A stretch of DNA of 64,000 nucleotides from Niallia circulans (GCF_007273535.1 NZ_RIBP01000004.1:2766001-2830000), one strand, 5' to 3'. Positions 52,889 through 61,314 are shown, counted from the first letter of the stretch. Numbers and translations are program-made. Notes: generated by a model from the letters alone, not told the origin.

Positions 52889-54958
52889 ATGGTGAAAAGT
52901 TTATGGCAGGAAGAACAGGCAGCAAAAATAGCAAACGGCTTGGATGAGTTAGTATACCGTTCTAATTTAATCGGCACAGATCGTGCTGTCTGTAACTGGG
53001 GCGGCGGAAACACTTCTATGAAGACGACAGTCAAGGATTTTAGAGGACGTGATGTTGAAGTGATGTGGGTGAAGGGGAGCGGTTCAGATCTTGCAACAAT
53101 GAAAGCGCATAACTTCACGGGCTTGAATATGGATGACATTCGTCCACTCATTGAAAAAGAGGAAATGCCTGATGAGGAAATGGTGGAATATTTGTCTCAT
53201 TGCATGATTGACAGCAAGCACCCTCGTGCATCAATTGAAACATTATTACATGCATTCCTGCCATTTAAACATGTCGATCATACACATCCTGATGCGATTA
53301 TAAGCCTGTGCTGCGCTGATAATGGCAAGCAAATCGCAGAAGAGATTTATGGCAACCGTTTTGTGTGGGTACCGTACATTCGCCCTGGCTTTACATTATC
53401 TAAAATGATCGCAGAAGGCGTAAAAAATAATCCTAATGCAGAATTAGTGTTGATGGAGAAGCATGGTCTCGTTGTTTGGGGAGATACGGCAAGGGAAAGC
53501 TATGAAAAAACAATTGCGATTATTAATGAAGCAGAGTCCTATATTAATAGGAGGATAGAAACGAATCAAGTATTCGGGGGCACTAAATATGCGGCATTAA
53601 GCAATGCTGATGCAGAAGATGTTCTATCAGCAATTATGCCAGTTATTCGCGGTGCTGTCAGTGAAGAGAAAAAGATGCTTTTGACTTACGACAGAGCGGA
53701 AGATGTCCTTGAGTTTGTGAACAGTCACGATGCAAAAAGCTTATCACAAGTGGGAGCAGCATGTCCTGATCACTTAGTGCATACGAAGATGGTTCCGCTG
53801 TATGTAGAATGGGACCCAGCAACAAAGGATATTGCGCTGTTAAAAGAAGAAGTAAAAAAAAGGATAGCTGCATTTAAGCAAGCCTATATTGCTTATTTTG
53901 ACCGAAATAAAAACGAAGGTGACCAAATATTCGAAACAGCACCGCGTGTTATCTTAATTCCCGGAATCGGCATGATTAATACAGGCAAAAATGTGGCCAT
54001 GTCCAAAGTGAGCGGAGCCCTTTACCACCGTGCGATTGCGGTAATGAAAGGCGCAACAGCATTAGGAGAATTTGTTTCTTTAAATGAAAATGAATCTTTT
54101 AATGTGGAATATTGGCCATTAGAGCTGTACAAATTGTCACTTGCTCCGAAAGAAGCAGAGTTTTCAAGAAAAGTAGCCTTTGTAACGGGTGGAGCAGGCG
54201 GAATTGGCAGCGAAACATGCAGACTGTTAGCATCAGAAGGTGCACATGTTGTGTTAGCAGACTTAAATTTAGAAGGCGCTGAAAAAATTGCTGCCGAAAT
54301 AAATGAACTGTATGGGGAAGAGCGTGCGCTTGCAGTTAAGATGGACGTTACAAATGAACAAGCCGTTCAAGAAGCATACAAAAAAACAGCTCTTGCCTTT
54401 GGCGGTGTCGACATCATTGTCAACAATGCAGGGTTAGCGACATCAAGTCCGTTTGACGAAACAACCTTACAAGAGTGGAATTTAAACATGAATGTGCTTG
54501 GAACAGGCTATTTCCTTGTCGCAAGAGAAGCATTCAAGCAGATGAAGGAACAGGCACTTGGCGGAAGCATGGTGTTCATCGGCTCGAAAAACTCTGTTTA
54601 TGCAGGCAAAAATGCGGCAGCATACAGTGCAGTTAAAGCGATGGAAACACATCTTGCCCGCTGTATTGCAGCAGAAGGCGGAGAATTCGGAATCCGCGTT
54701 AACTCTGTCCTGCCAGATGCAGTGCTGCAAGGGTCAGCCATTTGGGGATCAAGATGGCGCGAAGAGAGAGCAGCAGCATACGGCATAGAACCAGACCAAT
54801 TAGACGAGCATTACCGCAAACGCACAACATTGCTTGTCAACATCTATCCAAAAGACATAGCAGAAGCAATCAGTTACTTCGCTTCCTCAAAAGCAGAGAA
54901 AACAACAGGCTGTATGATTACAGTCGACGGCGGAGTACCAGCAGCATTTACTAGATAA
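52889..54958 (+). CDS. rhaEW: Bifunctional L-rhamnulose-1-phosphate aldolase / L-lactaldehyde dehydrogenase
   Basis: 689 residues, as B. subtilis RhaEW (YuxG). The N-terminal class II aldolase domain (about 1-430) carries the zinc ligands in KHVDHTHPDAI and LMEKHGLVVWG. It splits L-rhamnulose-1-phosphate to dihydroxyacetone phosphate and L-lactaldehyde. The C-terminal short-chain dehydrogenase (about 430-689) has the TGGAGGIG nucleotide loop and the catalytic AAYSAVKA; it oxidises L-lactaldehyde to L-lactate. GGAGGA precedes the ATG. The gene sits 99 bp after lutABC, whose products consume lactate. The isomerase and kinase of rhamnose catabolism are not in the window. Confidence 0.93.
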   Translation: MVKSLWQEEQAAKIANGLDELVYRSNLIGTDRAVCNWGGGNTSMKTTVKDFRGRDVEVMWVKGSGSDLATMKAHNFTGLNMDDIRPLIEKEEMPDEEMVEYLSHCMIDSKHPRASIETLLHAFLPFKHVDHTHPDAIISLCCADNGKQIAEEIYGNRFVWVPYIRPGFTLSKMIAEGVKNNPNAELVLMEKHGLVVWGDTARESYEKTIAIINEAESYINRRIETNQVFGGTKYAALSNADAEDVLSAIMPVIRGAVSEEKKMLLTYDRAEDVLEFVNSHDAKSLSQVGAACPDHLVHTKMVPLYVEWDPATKDIALLKEEVKKRIAAFKQAYIAYFDRNKNEGDQIFETAPRVILIPGIGMINTGKNVAMSKVSGALYHRAIAVMKGATALGEFVSLNENESFNVEYWPLELYKLSLAPKEAEFSRKVAFVTGGAGGIGSETCRLLASEGAHVVLADLNLEGAEKIAAEINELYGEERALAVKMDVTNEQAVQEAYKKTALAFGGVDIIVNNAGLATSSPFDETTLQEWNLNMNVLGTGYFLVAREAFKQMKEQALGGSMVFIGSKNSVYAGKNAAAYSAVKAMETHLARCIAAEGGEFGIRVNSVLPDAVLQGSAIWGSRWREERAAAYGIEPDQLDEHYRKRTTLLVNIYPKDIAEAISYFASSKAEKTTGCMITVDGGVPAAFTR

Positions 54959-54964
54959 GTCGTT

Positions 54965-54998
54965 TAAGGAGGACATAAACATGTCCTCCTCTTTTGTT
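54965..54998 (+). terminator. Terminator of rhaEW
   Basis: AGGAGGACAT (54967-54976) pairs with ATGTCCTCCT (54981-54990), followed by CTTTTGTTT. Confidence 0.8.
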
Positions 54999-55064
54999 TG
55001 TATGTTGAATGTTAAGCGGCAGAGTCATAGGGCACCTTATTGATTTAAGAAATTATAAGCTAAT

Positions 55065-55544
55065 TTATTGTATATTAAGCCGTTTATGTGCGGAATTCCG
55101 ATCTGGCGTAATGGGAATATGATTCAATGCTTTTCCTAAGCCATAGTGAGGCATATTTGCATAAATAGCTTCATAATTCCCTTTACTTATTTGATACGTT
55201 TCATGATAAATTCCTACTGCATCATTGTTACCTACTTTTTGGTTGAAAGACTTCCAAGCAGTCAAATGCTTTTCATTATGAGCATAAGCAAGCAGGTCTT
55301 CGACTGAACGCCAATATTGAATCATCGCAGTTGTTTTCATGCCGAAATAACTTTCCATCGATAAAAATCCTAGCTCCTCTTTATTAGTATAAAGCTCCTT
55401 AATCATTCCAGGCATGGCTGAAAAAACTGGTAACCACTTATGCATTGCGAGTCGCTTGTTAATTCTCATTCCAATGATGAAAACGACAATATCCTCAGTA
55501 TTGTCAATCGTATAACGCCCGGTATAAATGTGGTTGGTCATCAC
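55065..55544 (-). CDS. DUF4188 domain-containing protein
   Basis: 159 residues. The sequence VVFIIGMRINKRLAMHKWLPVFSAMPGMIKELYTNKEELGFLSMESYFG, then AMIQYWRSVEDLLAYAHNEKHLTAWKSFN and VGIYHETYQI, is the DUF4188 pattern, a family of the dimeric alpha-beta barrel type related to haem-binding and monooxygenase-like proteins. It has the motif IQYWRSVEDL-AH in the position of ABM proteins. GTG 55544 and ATG 55541 are both possible starts with AGGAGG upstream. It lies 11 bp after the PadR gene and is co-transcribed with it. Function unknown; stress-induced detoxification is plausible. Confidence 0.85.
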   Translation of the reverse strand: MMTNHIYTGRYTIDNTEDIVVFIIGMRINKRLAMHKWLPVFSAMPGMIKELYTNKEELGFLSMESYFGMKTTAMIQYWRSVEDLLAYAHNEKHLTAWKSFNQKVGNNDAVGIYHETYQISKGNYEAIYANMPHYGLGKALNHIPITPDRNSAHKRLNIQ

Positions 55545-55555
55545 TAATTCTCCTC

Positions 55556-56098
55556 CTATAAAAATTTATTAAGAGTATACTCACACCAGTCTATCGCTGC
55601 TTTCGTAGTTCTTTTTCCATAATCCAATGTACACAGCCAATAAATGGAATCCTCGTCGTTATCTGTGTGATTGATAATAGCCTGTTCTATAGATAAATAG
55701 GTTTGATAACGTTCTTCAAGTTCTTGCTTATAATTCTGTAGCAGCAACACCTTATTTTCCCGATCTTGATAGCGGCCAAAAAATAATTTAAGCAAAACTT
55801 CATTTCGCTCAGTTGGTAAGTGTTCAATCGGCTTTACCAACCAATTCTTTAAAACCTCTAATCCCTTCGATGTTAAATAGTATTCATTACTATCTGGTTT
55901 TCCAGTGCCAGAAGAAGTACGAACTTCAGCTAATTCCTCTTGGGCAATTAATTTTAGAGCTGGATAAATTTGACCATAACTAATTTTCCAAAAGTGATTC
56001 AAGCTCTGATCAATGAACTGTTTTATCGCATAACCAGATTTACAATCGGTAGTTAATATTCCTAATATTGCATATGTCGTAGCGTTATAACTTTTCAA
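55556..56098 (-). CDS. PadR family transcriptional regulator
   Basis: 180 residues from a TTG start, the longer PadR type with the Vir_act_alpha_C domain. The winged helix (about 1-80) contains YAILGILTTDCKSGYAIKQFID, SYGQIYPALKLIAQEELAEVR and NEYYLTSKGLEVLKNWL. The C-terminal helical domain (about 90-178) would sense a ligand and dimerise. It lies upstream of the DUF4188 gene and its promoter region contains a near-perfect 26-bp palindrome (56115-56140), so autoregulation of the pair is expected. This PadR is unrelated in length to the one at 12886. Confidence 0.9.
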   Translation of the reverse strand: MKSYNATTYAILGILTTDCKSGYAIKQFIDQSLNHFWKISYGQIYPALKLIAQEELAEVRTSSGTGKPDSNEYYLTSKGLEVLKNWLVKPIEHLPTERNEVLLKLFFGRYQDRENKVLLLQNYKQELEERYQTYLSIEQAIINHTDNDEDSIYWLCTLDYGKRTTKAAIDWCEYTLNKFL

Positions 56099-56114
56099 TT
56101 ATGTTCTCACACCT

Positions 56115-56140
56115 ATCTAAAAGATATATATCATTTAGAT
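56115..56140. promoter_or_regulatory. 26-bp near-perfect palindrome, PadR operator candidate
   Basis: ATCTAAAAGATAT and its partner TATATCATTTAGAT mirror each other with one mismatched pair. It lies 16 bp upstream of the PadR start, where a regulator would block its own promoter. Confidence 0.65.
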
Positions 56141-56347
56141 ACATAATAATAAATTCAAACAAAAAGCGCAAGATTATTTTCAGAAAAGTTAAAAATAAAG
56201 AGAAAAAGACAATGCCTTTACTTTAGCAAAGTGCTCCTATAATAAAAGAACTGCATAAAAGAGAAGAGGTTTGTTTGGTTTTTTCCACAATCAGGCAATT
56301 TTTGTGATAATATTCAGTAAGGAATGGATGTGTAGAGGAGAAATTGA

Positions 56348-56815
56348 ATGAAGTATTTTGTAGATGATGACCGTTGGGATGTAACGGGCTATGTAAATGA
56401 GCTGAAAAAACTATTACCCAGTTTTAATAAAGAGACATCGACCTTTTTAAAATGTCGCTCATTCCATGATGGAAAGGTTGTTTCTCTTACTGTTTTGAAC
56501 CAGGAGAACGGAAATACAAAAGACCCGACTACAATCAAAATGGTCATAGAGCATGCTGATGAGGATTGCGGGATCTTTGAAATACAATGGAAAAATGTTC
56601 GTAAGTTCTTAATGGATTATGATATTAAAAGAAATGTTTATAGTAATGTTCCTAATAAAATTGCCTTCGGTGGGACAAGAGGACTTGATGAATGGGGCTA
56701 CGATGAAATTCTACCGTTGAGTAAAAGGAAATTACAACATGAAATTCTTTTATTCTCACAAACAACAATACTTATCCATTGTTCGGATATTAAAATAAGA
56801 AAAATAAAAGCCTAG
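56348..56815 (+). CDS. Hypothetical protein
   Basis: 155 residues, soluble, without signal peptide. It opens MKYFVDDDRWDVTGYVNELKKLLP, has a mixed beta section (VVSLTVLNQENGN, IKMVIEHADEDCGIFEIQW) and ends in a basic tail (IKIRKIKA). I recognise no domain. AGAGGAG precedes the ATG. The neighbourhood is a loose accessory region, and the protein's size and acidity resemble orphan immunity-type proteins, but no toxin is near, so I draw no conclusion. Confidence 0.55.
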   Translation: MKYFVDDDRWDVTGYVNELKKLLPSFNKETSTFLKCRSFHDGKVVSLTVLNQENGNTKDPTTIKMVIEHADEDCGIFEIQWKNVRKFLMDYDIKRNVYSNVPNKIAFGGTRGLDEWGYDEILPLSKRKLQHEILLFSQTTILIHCSDIKIRKIKA

Positions 56816-57036
56816 CGAACAAGATGTAATAAGCTAGTTCCTCAGAGAATAGAAGTTGAGTTAATTGTTAGGAAGTGCACATTAAATTAATGTAGGCGGT
56901 CCAGTAAGGATTCATGCTCATTTTAATTTCGGTACTAACAAAACAGGATTGCACAAGAAGGAAAATTGAGAAGGAATTTGACATGATATTTTTGTAAAAG
57001 ACATAAAAGTTTTCTTTTGAAATAAGGAGTGTAAGT

Positions 57037-57795
57037 ATGGGGGTTTGGGGAACCGCAATTTTATCAAATGATTTAGCAGATGATATAAAATTTAGATACA
57101 GAGACTTATTAGGCGATAATTATTCAGATGTAATAGCTAGTAAAATTGTCATTGAAGAATTCCTTAAAGAGTTAGATGATGAAGAAATTACGGCATTTTG
57201 GCTATCGTTTGCTTTAATACAGTGGAAATTAGGTAGACTTCAAGCAGATGTTAAAGCTATCGCACTTCAAATCATAGATAGTGGAGCGGATCTTCAACAT
57301 TGGGAAGAAGATACTAAAATAAGAAAGCAGCGGGTAGCTGTTCTTAATAAATTTAGAGAACAATTAAATTCTCCTCAACCTCAAACAAAAAAAGTACCAA
57401 AGAGATTTATAATAGATACTACATTAAAAGCAAGGGATGCCATTAGTTATCAGTTGCTTTCAGGGGAATATATTATCTTTAAAGTTATTGGGATTATTGA
57501 ACAATGGACTGGTGACAGATATCCTTTATTAGAATTATGTGATTGGAAAGGTATAGAAATTCCTTCAAGAGATGAAATCAATACTTTAAAGTTACTGAAA
57601 GAACCATCTATTGACGGAGACGAAATGTTCCGTAAGATAGCAATTCTCCCTAAAGGGAAAAGAGATGACCCTACTAAACGAATTAGATTAGTTGCTGAAG
57701 ATGTAAGGATTGCATCAAACATGGAGCCACCATATGTTGTAGCAGTTTGGAAAGAAGTAGATAAATATTTACAGAATAATTATAATCTCGAATAA
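57037..57795 (+). CDS. WG-start (DUF4259-like) protein
   Basis: 252 residues. The opening MGVWGTAILSNDLADDIKFRYRDLLG resembles the DUF4259 family, in which MGAWG-x-x-F-x-x-D-x-A-x-D is characteristic. The remaining parts show a helical region (EFLKELDDEEITAFWLSFALIQWKLGRL) and a second beta-rich domain (RFIIDTTLKARDAISYQLLSGEYIIFKVIG). It is cytoplasmic. GGAGTG precedes the ATG. DUF4259-type proteins appear near toxin-immunity loci in some genomes, but a link is not shown here. Confidence 0.6.
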   Translation: MGVWGTAILSNDLADDIKFRYRDLLGDNYSDVIASKIVIEEFLKELDDEEITAFWLSFALIQWKLGRLQADVKAIALQIIDSGADLQHWEEDTKIRKQRVAVLNKFREQLNSPQPQTKKVPKRFIIDTTLKARDAISYQLLSGEYIIFKVIGIIEQWTGDRYPLLELCDWKGIEIPSRDEINTLKLLKEPSIDGDEMFRKIAILPKGKRDDPTKRIRLVAEDVRIASNMEPPYVVAVWKEVDKYLQNNYNLE

Positions 57796-57948
57796 TATTA
57801 TTAGTGAACAGTTCTAAAAAGGATTGAATAATTTTAGATAAGTAAATAGGTGGGACAAAATGAGTAATATTTTTTTTAGCAAATACCTTTGAAAAAAGAC
57901 ATGTAATTTTCTTTTTAAAACTCCTGATAATAAATCACTTGTTACTCT

Positions 57949-58413
57949 CTATTTTTTCAGTACATTAAAAATCTCTAAATCAAATTGTCCTTTACACCAA
58001 TTGACAAGAAAATGAAAAGCAACACAACCAACTACTGCACCTAAAGTATTTAGGATTACATCATCTATATCAGCTTGACGATACGTGTATCCAGCCAACA
58101 TAGAGATGACAAATTGAGTAAGTTCAATGCCTAAGGATGATAAAATACCAACTAAGAAAACTCTTTTTATTGATTTCATCCTTTTGCTTAATAAAGGAAC
58201 ATATAATCCTAATGGTAATAATAATAGTAAATTACCAAAAGATTGATAAGCACTAAAGTTCGATAAGAATGTAAATGGAATCATATTATTATGTAAATAA
58301 TTTTCTTGGGCTTCATAATTAATTGTGGTTTTATCATAAGGAATTGGAAAAATTGTTATTGAGATAACACATGCTACATAAATAGCAAACGTGAATTGAA
58401 CAATATTTTTCAT
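57949..58413 (-). CDS. VanZ family membrane protein
   Basis: 154 residues, four to five membrane helices: IVQFTFAIYVACVISITIFPI, SFGNLLLLLPLGLYVPLLS, RVFLVGILSSLGIELTQFVISM and DDVILNTLGAVVGCVAFHFLV. GIELTQF and ADIDDVILNTLGA are the hallmark VanZ motifs. VanZ of enterococci gives low-level teicoplanin resistance; in bacilli the family's role is mostly unknown, but a cell-envelope one is likely. The ATG overlaps the stop of a 28-codon upstream frame (ATGA), so translation is coupled. There is a palindromic operator upstream of both. Confidence 0.88.
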   Translation of the reverse strand: MKNIVQFTFAIYVACVISITIFPIPYDKTTINYEAQENYLHNNMIPFTFLSNFSAYQSFGNLLLLLPLGLYVPLLSKRMKSIKRVFLVGILSSLGIELTQFVISMLAGYTYRQADIDDVILNTLGAVVGCVAFHFLVNWCKGQFDLEIFNVLKK

Positions 58414-58496
58414 AAAGGTATTTCTTTTGAAATTTTTTTAAAGTAAATCGCGAAAATTATAAAGAACAAAAGAAATGGAAGTTTAGGGTCAAGCAC
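58410..58496 (-). CDS. 28-residue membrane peptide coupled to VanZ
   Basis: On the minus strand a GTG at 58496 has GGAGG eight bases upstream and opens 28 codons: MLDPKLPFLLFFIIFAIYFKK and a further KISKEIPL. It has one hydrophobic helix and a basic tail, as expected of a small integral membrane peptide. Its TGA overlaps the VanZ ATG by four bases. The strong site and overlap argue that it is translated. It is too short for standard gene finders. Function unknown; a small partner of the VanZ protein or a translational coupler are both possible. Confidence 0.6.
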   Translation of the reverse strand: MLDPKLPFLLFFIIFAIYFKKISKEIPL

Positions 58497-58522
58497 ATAA
58501 ATCACCTCCTCTGTTAAATAAT

Positions 58523-58554
58523 AACATAATAGATTGTTGACGAAACGTCAACAA
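58523..58554 (-). promoter_or_regulatory. Palindromic operator and promoter of the peptide-VanZ unit
   Basis: TTGTTGACG (58534-58542) and CGTCAACAA (58546-58554) are perfect complements around AAA. On the minus strand TTGACG (58546-58551) and TATGTT (58523-58528), 17 bp apart, make the promoter. A TetR-like repressor would fit; none is adjacent. Confidence 0.6.
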
Positions 58555-58728
58555 ATTTCCTGTGCGAAAAATATCAAATTTGGTGGTATGCTAATAAGTG
58601 TTTAACATTTTAGCTACTAATAATTCTCTATCCATAAAGTAAAGAATAAAGATACCATTTCAACCGGAGAAAAAAAGTTATCATCAATATGTCGCTATTT
58701 AACTTAGCATCGGAAAAAGGTAAATATT

Positions 58729-58916
58729 ATGATTGAAGGTTTTGCTGTATTAGCTTCTATTTATTACCTATTTATTGCATTGTTTTTATTTTAACGCTGG
58801 TGTCATTGTTAAAGAAGATAAAGTATGAAGAAAATACAACTTATAATACCGTTTGTCTCACAGTTTCATTTGTACTAATCATAATGACAATTGCTGCACT
58901 TACTACTCTTGATTAA
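58729..58916 (+). pseudogene. Frameshifted small membrane protein
   Basis: ATG 58729, preceded by AAAGG, opens MIEGFAVLASIYYLFIAL and stops at 58794. The other frame then continues without pause from about 58780: CIVFILTLVSLLKKIKYEE to LIIMTIAALTTLD, ending at 58916. Joined by a -1 shift at a T-rich tract (TTTTTATTTT), the product would be about 61 residues with two hydrophobic segments. It is either a decayed gene, a sequencing indel or a slippage site. No family recognised. This is the only coding trace in the 828-bp gap 58414-59241 besides the VanZ leader. Confidence 0.45.
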
Positions 58917-59065
58917 GGTTATCGTATTATAGTATTGGAGACTGCAAGAATTATGGATTATAAAAACCTCACGTTTTAGAAAGATGGCTAATCTATTCCA
59001 AGTAGTAGCTTTAATTATTTAGTGTACAATAATCTTTTTAACAGATGTTGTGTTTAATTGATCCG

Positions 59066-59102
59066 AAAAGGGATTCCATAATAATTAAGGAATCCTTTTC
59101 TT
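59066..59102 (+). terminator. Hairpin terminator
   Basis: GGATTCC (59071-59077) pairs with GGAATCC (59089-59095), preceded by AAAAG and followed by TTTTCTTG. Confidence 0.65.
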
Positions 59103-59241
59103 GTGCCAAAAAATTGGCGATTTATGCTGAATATGACGTGATTGCTCATTAAAGGAAGGCTAATTTACATGCCGTTTTTTACTTTGCAATTTTGTAACGA
59201 AACACAGCTTTTCTAGTCTTACTTATGAAAGGAGGTAGAAA

Positions 59242-59721
59242 GTGACAGAGTTTGAGCGTATTTACCATTTATATTTTCGAGAAGTTTATTCGTTTGTATT
59301 ATTGCTAAGTCGTAACGAAACGATTGCAGAAGAAATTACACAAGAAACTTTTTTCAAGGCTTTAAAAAACATAGATACATTTAAAGGAAATTGCAAACTT
59401 AGTGTTTGGCTTTGTCAAATCGCTAAAAATACATATTTTACGTATCACGACAAGCAAAAACGGTTTGACACAAATGTAATACCTGAAGAAGTAAGCCAGA
59501 AGAGTATGGAAGAAATGATATTAAGAAAAGAAGATAATATTCGCTTGCATAAGGTTTTGCATCACTTAGAAGAACCTTATAAAGAAGTTTTTACATTAAG
59601 AGTATTTGGAGAGCTTTCTTTTAAAGAAATAAGTGAGATTTTTGAGAAAACGGAAAGTTGGGCGAGAGTCACCTTTCACCGAGCTAAACGCAAGATTCAG
59701 GACTTGTTAAAGGAGGAGTAG
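59242..59721 (+). CDS. ECF-type RNA polymerase sigma factor
   Basis: 159 residues from GTG with AAAGGAGG seven bases upstream. Region 2 (about 5-75: YFREVYSFVLLLSRNETIAEEITQETFFKALKNI and VWLCQIAKNTYFTYHDK) and region 4 (about 105-158: YKEVFTLRVFGELSFKEISEIFEKTESWARVTFHRAKRKIQ) are typical of ECF sigma factors, close to the B. subtilis SigM/YlaC type. It directs RNA polymerase to stress promoters. The following gene is its likely anti-sigma factor, three bases away, so the pair is one operon. An upstream AT-rich promoter could be auto-recognised, but no AAC-CGT-type site was identified with confidence. Confidence 0.92.
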   Translation: MTEFERIYHLYFREVYSFVLLLSRNETIAEEITQETFFKALKNIDTFKGNCKLSVWLCQIAKNTYFTYHDKQKRFDTNVIPEEVSQKSMEEMILRKEDNIRLHKVLHHLEEPYKEVFTLRVFGELSFKEISEIFEKTESWARVTFHRAKRKIQDLLKEE

Positions 59722-59724
59722 GAA

Positions 59725-60423
59725 ATGAGCGAAGGTAGGAAAGTATCTTGTGACATAATTAACGATATACTGCCGTTGTATTACGACAATGTATGTAGTG
59801 ATGCTAGCAAAAAAATGGTAGAAGACCATCTTCAGGAGTGTCAAATCTGTAAAATGGAATTAGAGAAACTTCAAGATGAAATTCATCTTCCAGAAAAAAC
59901 TACTATTGAAAATAGACAGGATGGTAATGTCCTAAAGAATATATCTGCCTCATGGAGAAGAAAACGGTTAAAGTCTTTTATTAAAGGTGGATTTTTAGGT
60001 GCTTTATTCATAAGTATAATCATTTTAGGATATCTTGGTTTATTCGAATGGAAAATTATCAGTGTGTCTACAGATGTAGTCGAAATTAGTGAGGTAAGTG
60101 AAATGGATGATGGCATAATTGTTTTTTATGCGGAGATAAATGATGGGTATAGTTTAAACACAATAATATATGATGTCGATAGCGAAGGGAATCTTTATGT
60201 GACTCCATTACGCCCAATTATTAAGGAGAAAGCAGATGCCCAGCCTCCATATGGGTTAGAAAAAGGTTATGATTTTATTGATATTAAAAGCCAGGAAGAA
60301 TACCGTGGTCAGGAAATTAAAACAATATATTACGGCACAAAATATGATAAGATTTTAATTTGGAAAAAGGGAATGGAATTACCAAAGACAAGTGAAGAAG
60401 TAAAGAAAAATTTAGGTTTGTAA
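59725..60423 (+). CDS. Anti-sigma factor with zinc-finger N-terminus
   Basis: 232 residues. The N-terminal ZAS domain has VSCDIINDILPLYYDNVCSDASKKMVEDHLQECQICKMELE with the His35-x3-Cys39-x2-Cys42 zinc motif. A single membrane helix lies at about 88-108 (GGFLGALFISIIILGYLGLF), followed by an extracellular domain of about 120 residues. It would hold the ECF sigma factor at the membrane until a cell-envelope signal frees it. AAAGGAGGAGT precedes the ATG; the start is three bases after the sigma stop. The pair's regulon is not in view. Confidence 0.88.
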   Translation: MSEGRKVSCDIINDILPLYYDNVCSDASKKMVEDHLQECQICKMELEKLQDEIHLPEKTTIENRQDGNVLKNISASWRRKRLKSFIKGGFLGALFISIIILGYLGLFEWKIISVSTDVVEISEVSEMDDGIIVFYAEINDGYSLNTIIYDVDSEGNLYVTPLRPIIKEKADAQPPYGLEKGYDFIDIKSQEEYRGQEIKTIYYGTKYDKILIWKKGMELPKTSEEVKKNLGL

Positions 60424-60574
60424 TTATATTTGAATGACACTCGTCCAAAGCCTCCCAGCATTTTTGTATCTGCTAAGAACTTTAAAGTATAAGAAGGTAA
60501 ATTCCATTTTATGGAGAATATCTACTGCATAGGCATAGAAGTAATTAATATTAATATGCAGGGGGAATGCGATA

Positions 60575-60862
60575 ATGATGCCATTTTTAATAGGTTATGG
60601 AGTCCCGATTTTAGGAGTGGTTTTAGGTTTGCATTATAGCATGGAAAAAACAAAAAAAAGGAAATACATTGTCTGGGGAATTGTTTTAATGTTTGCAATT
60701 TCTCCGTTTCTGTCCTTTGCCATTGGATTAAGTTATGCAATTATTTCCGAGAGCGGCTGGGCCGCTTTAATCATGTTATATATTTTCCCGATTATCTTTC
60801 TTATAGGACTTGTAATGTTATTAATTGGTATCTTTAAGAAAGATAAATCGGAAGTGCTATGA
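60575..60862 (+). CDS. Small three-helix membrane protein, unknown
   Basis: 95 residues. Hydrophobic segments at about 3-20, 29-52 and 60-88 with a KTKKRK loop suggest a small integral protein. The start has GGGGG nine bases before ATG 60575; a second ATG follows at once. No family recognised. It lies 151 bp after the anti-sigma gene and 29 bp before the deaminase gene, so it may share their transcript. Confidence 0.6.
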   Translation: MMPFLIGYGVPILGVVLGLHYSMEKTKKRKYIVWGIVLMFAISPFLSFAIGLSYAIISESGWAALIMLYIFPIIFLIGLVMLLIGIFKKDKSEVL

Positions 60863-60891
60863 TGAGGAATTCGTAAGGAATAGGAGGCTAT

Positions 60892-61314
60892 ATGAAGACT
60901 TTTCCTGTAACTAAACAAGACATTGCACTAGTAGAAATAGCAACAAAGAAAATAACAATGCTTTACAAAGACGATAAACATCATGTGGGAGCTTCCATCC
61001 GTACTAAATCAGGTGAGATTACTTCTGCAGTACATATTGAAGCGTATATTGGGAGAGTAACGGTATGTGCAGAAGCAATTGCTATCGGCAGTGCAATTTC
61101 AAATGGACAAAACAATTTCGAAACGATTGTTGCTGTCAGACATCCTTACTCTGATGAAATAGATAGAAGGATAAAGGTGGTAAGTCCGTGTGGTATGTGT
61201 CGAGAGTTAATTGCAGATTACGCACCTGATTGTTTTGTATTATTAGAATTAAATGGCGAGTTAGTAAAAATTATGATTAGTGAACTCATTCCCCTTAAAT
61301 ATTCACGTAATTAA
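60892..61314 (+). CDS. Cytidine deaminase-like protein (blasticidin-S-deaminase branch)
   Basis: 140 residues, a zinc-dependent deaminase fold. The zinc motif is split as VCAEAIAIG (Cys59, catalytic Glu61) and SPCGMCRE (Cys100 and Cys103). The ligand arrangement Cys-x-Glu plus PCxxC matches cytidine and blasticidin-S deaminases rather than the His-x-Glu of dCMP deaminases. It is full length for a tetrameric CDA, but the sequence between the motifs diverges from housekeeping Cdd. A role in nucleoside salvage or resistance to a nucleoside antibiotic is possible. AGGAGGC precedes the ATG. Confidence 0.82.
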   Translation: MKTFPVTKQDIALVEIATKKITMLYKDDKHHVGASIRTKSGEITSAVHIEAYIGRVTVCAEAIAIGSAISNGQNNFETIVAVRHPYSDEIDRRIKVVSPCGMCRELIADYAPDCFVLLELNGELVKIMISELIPLKYSRN

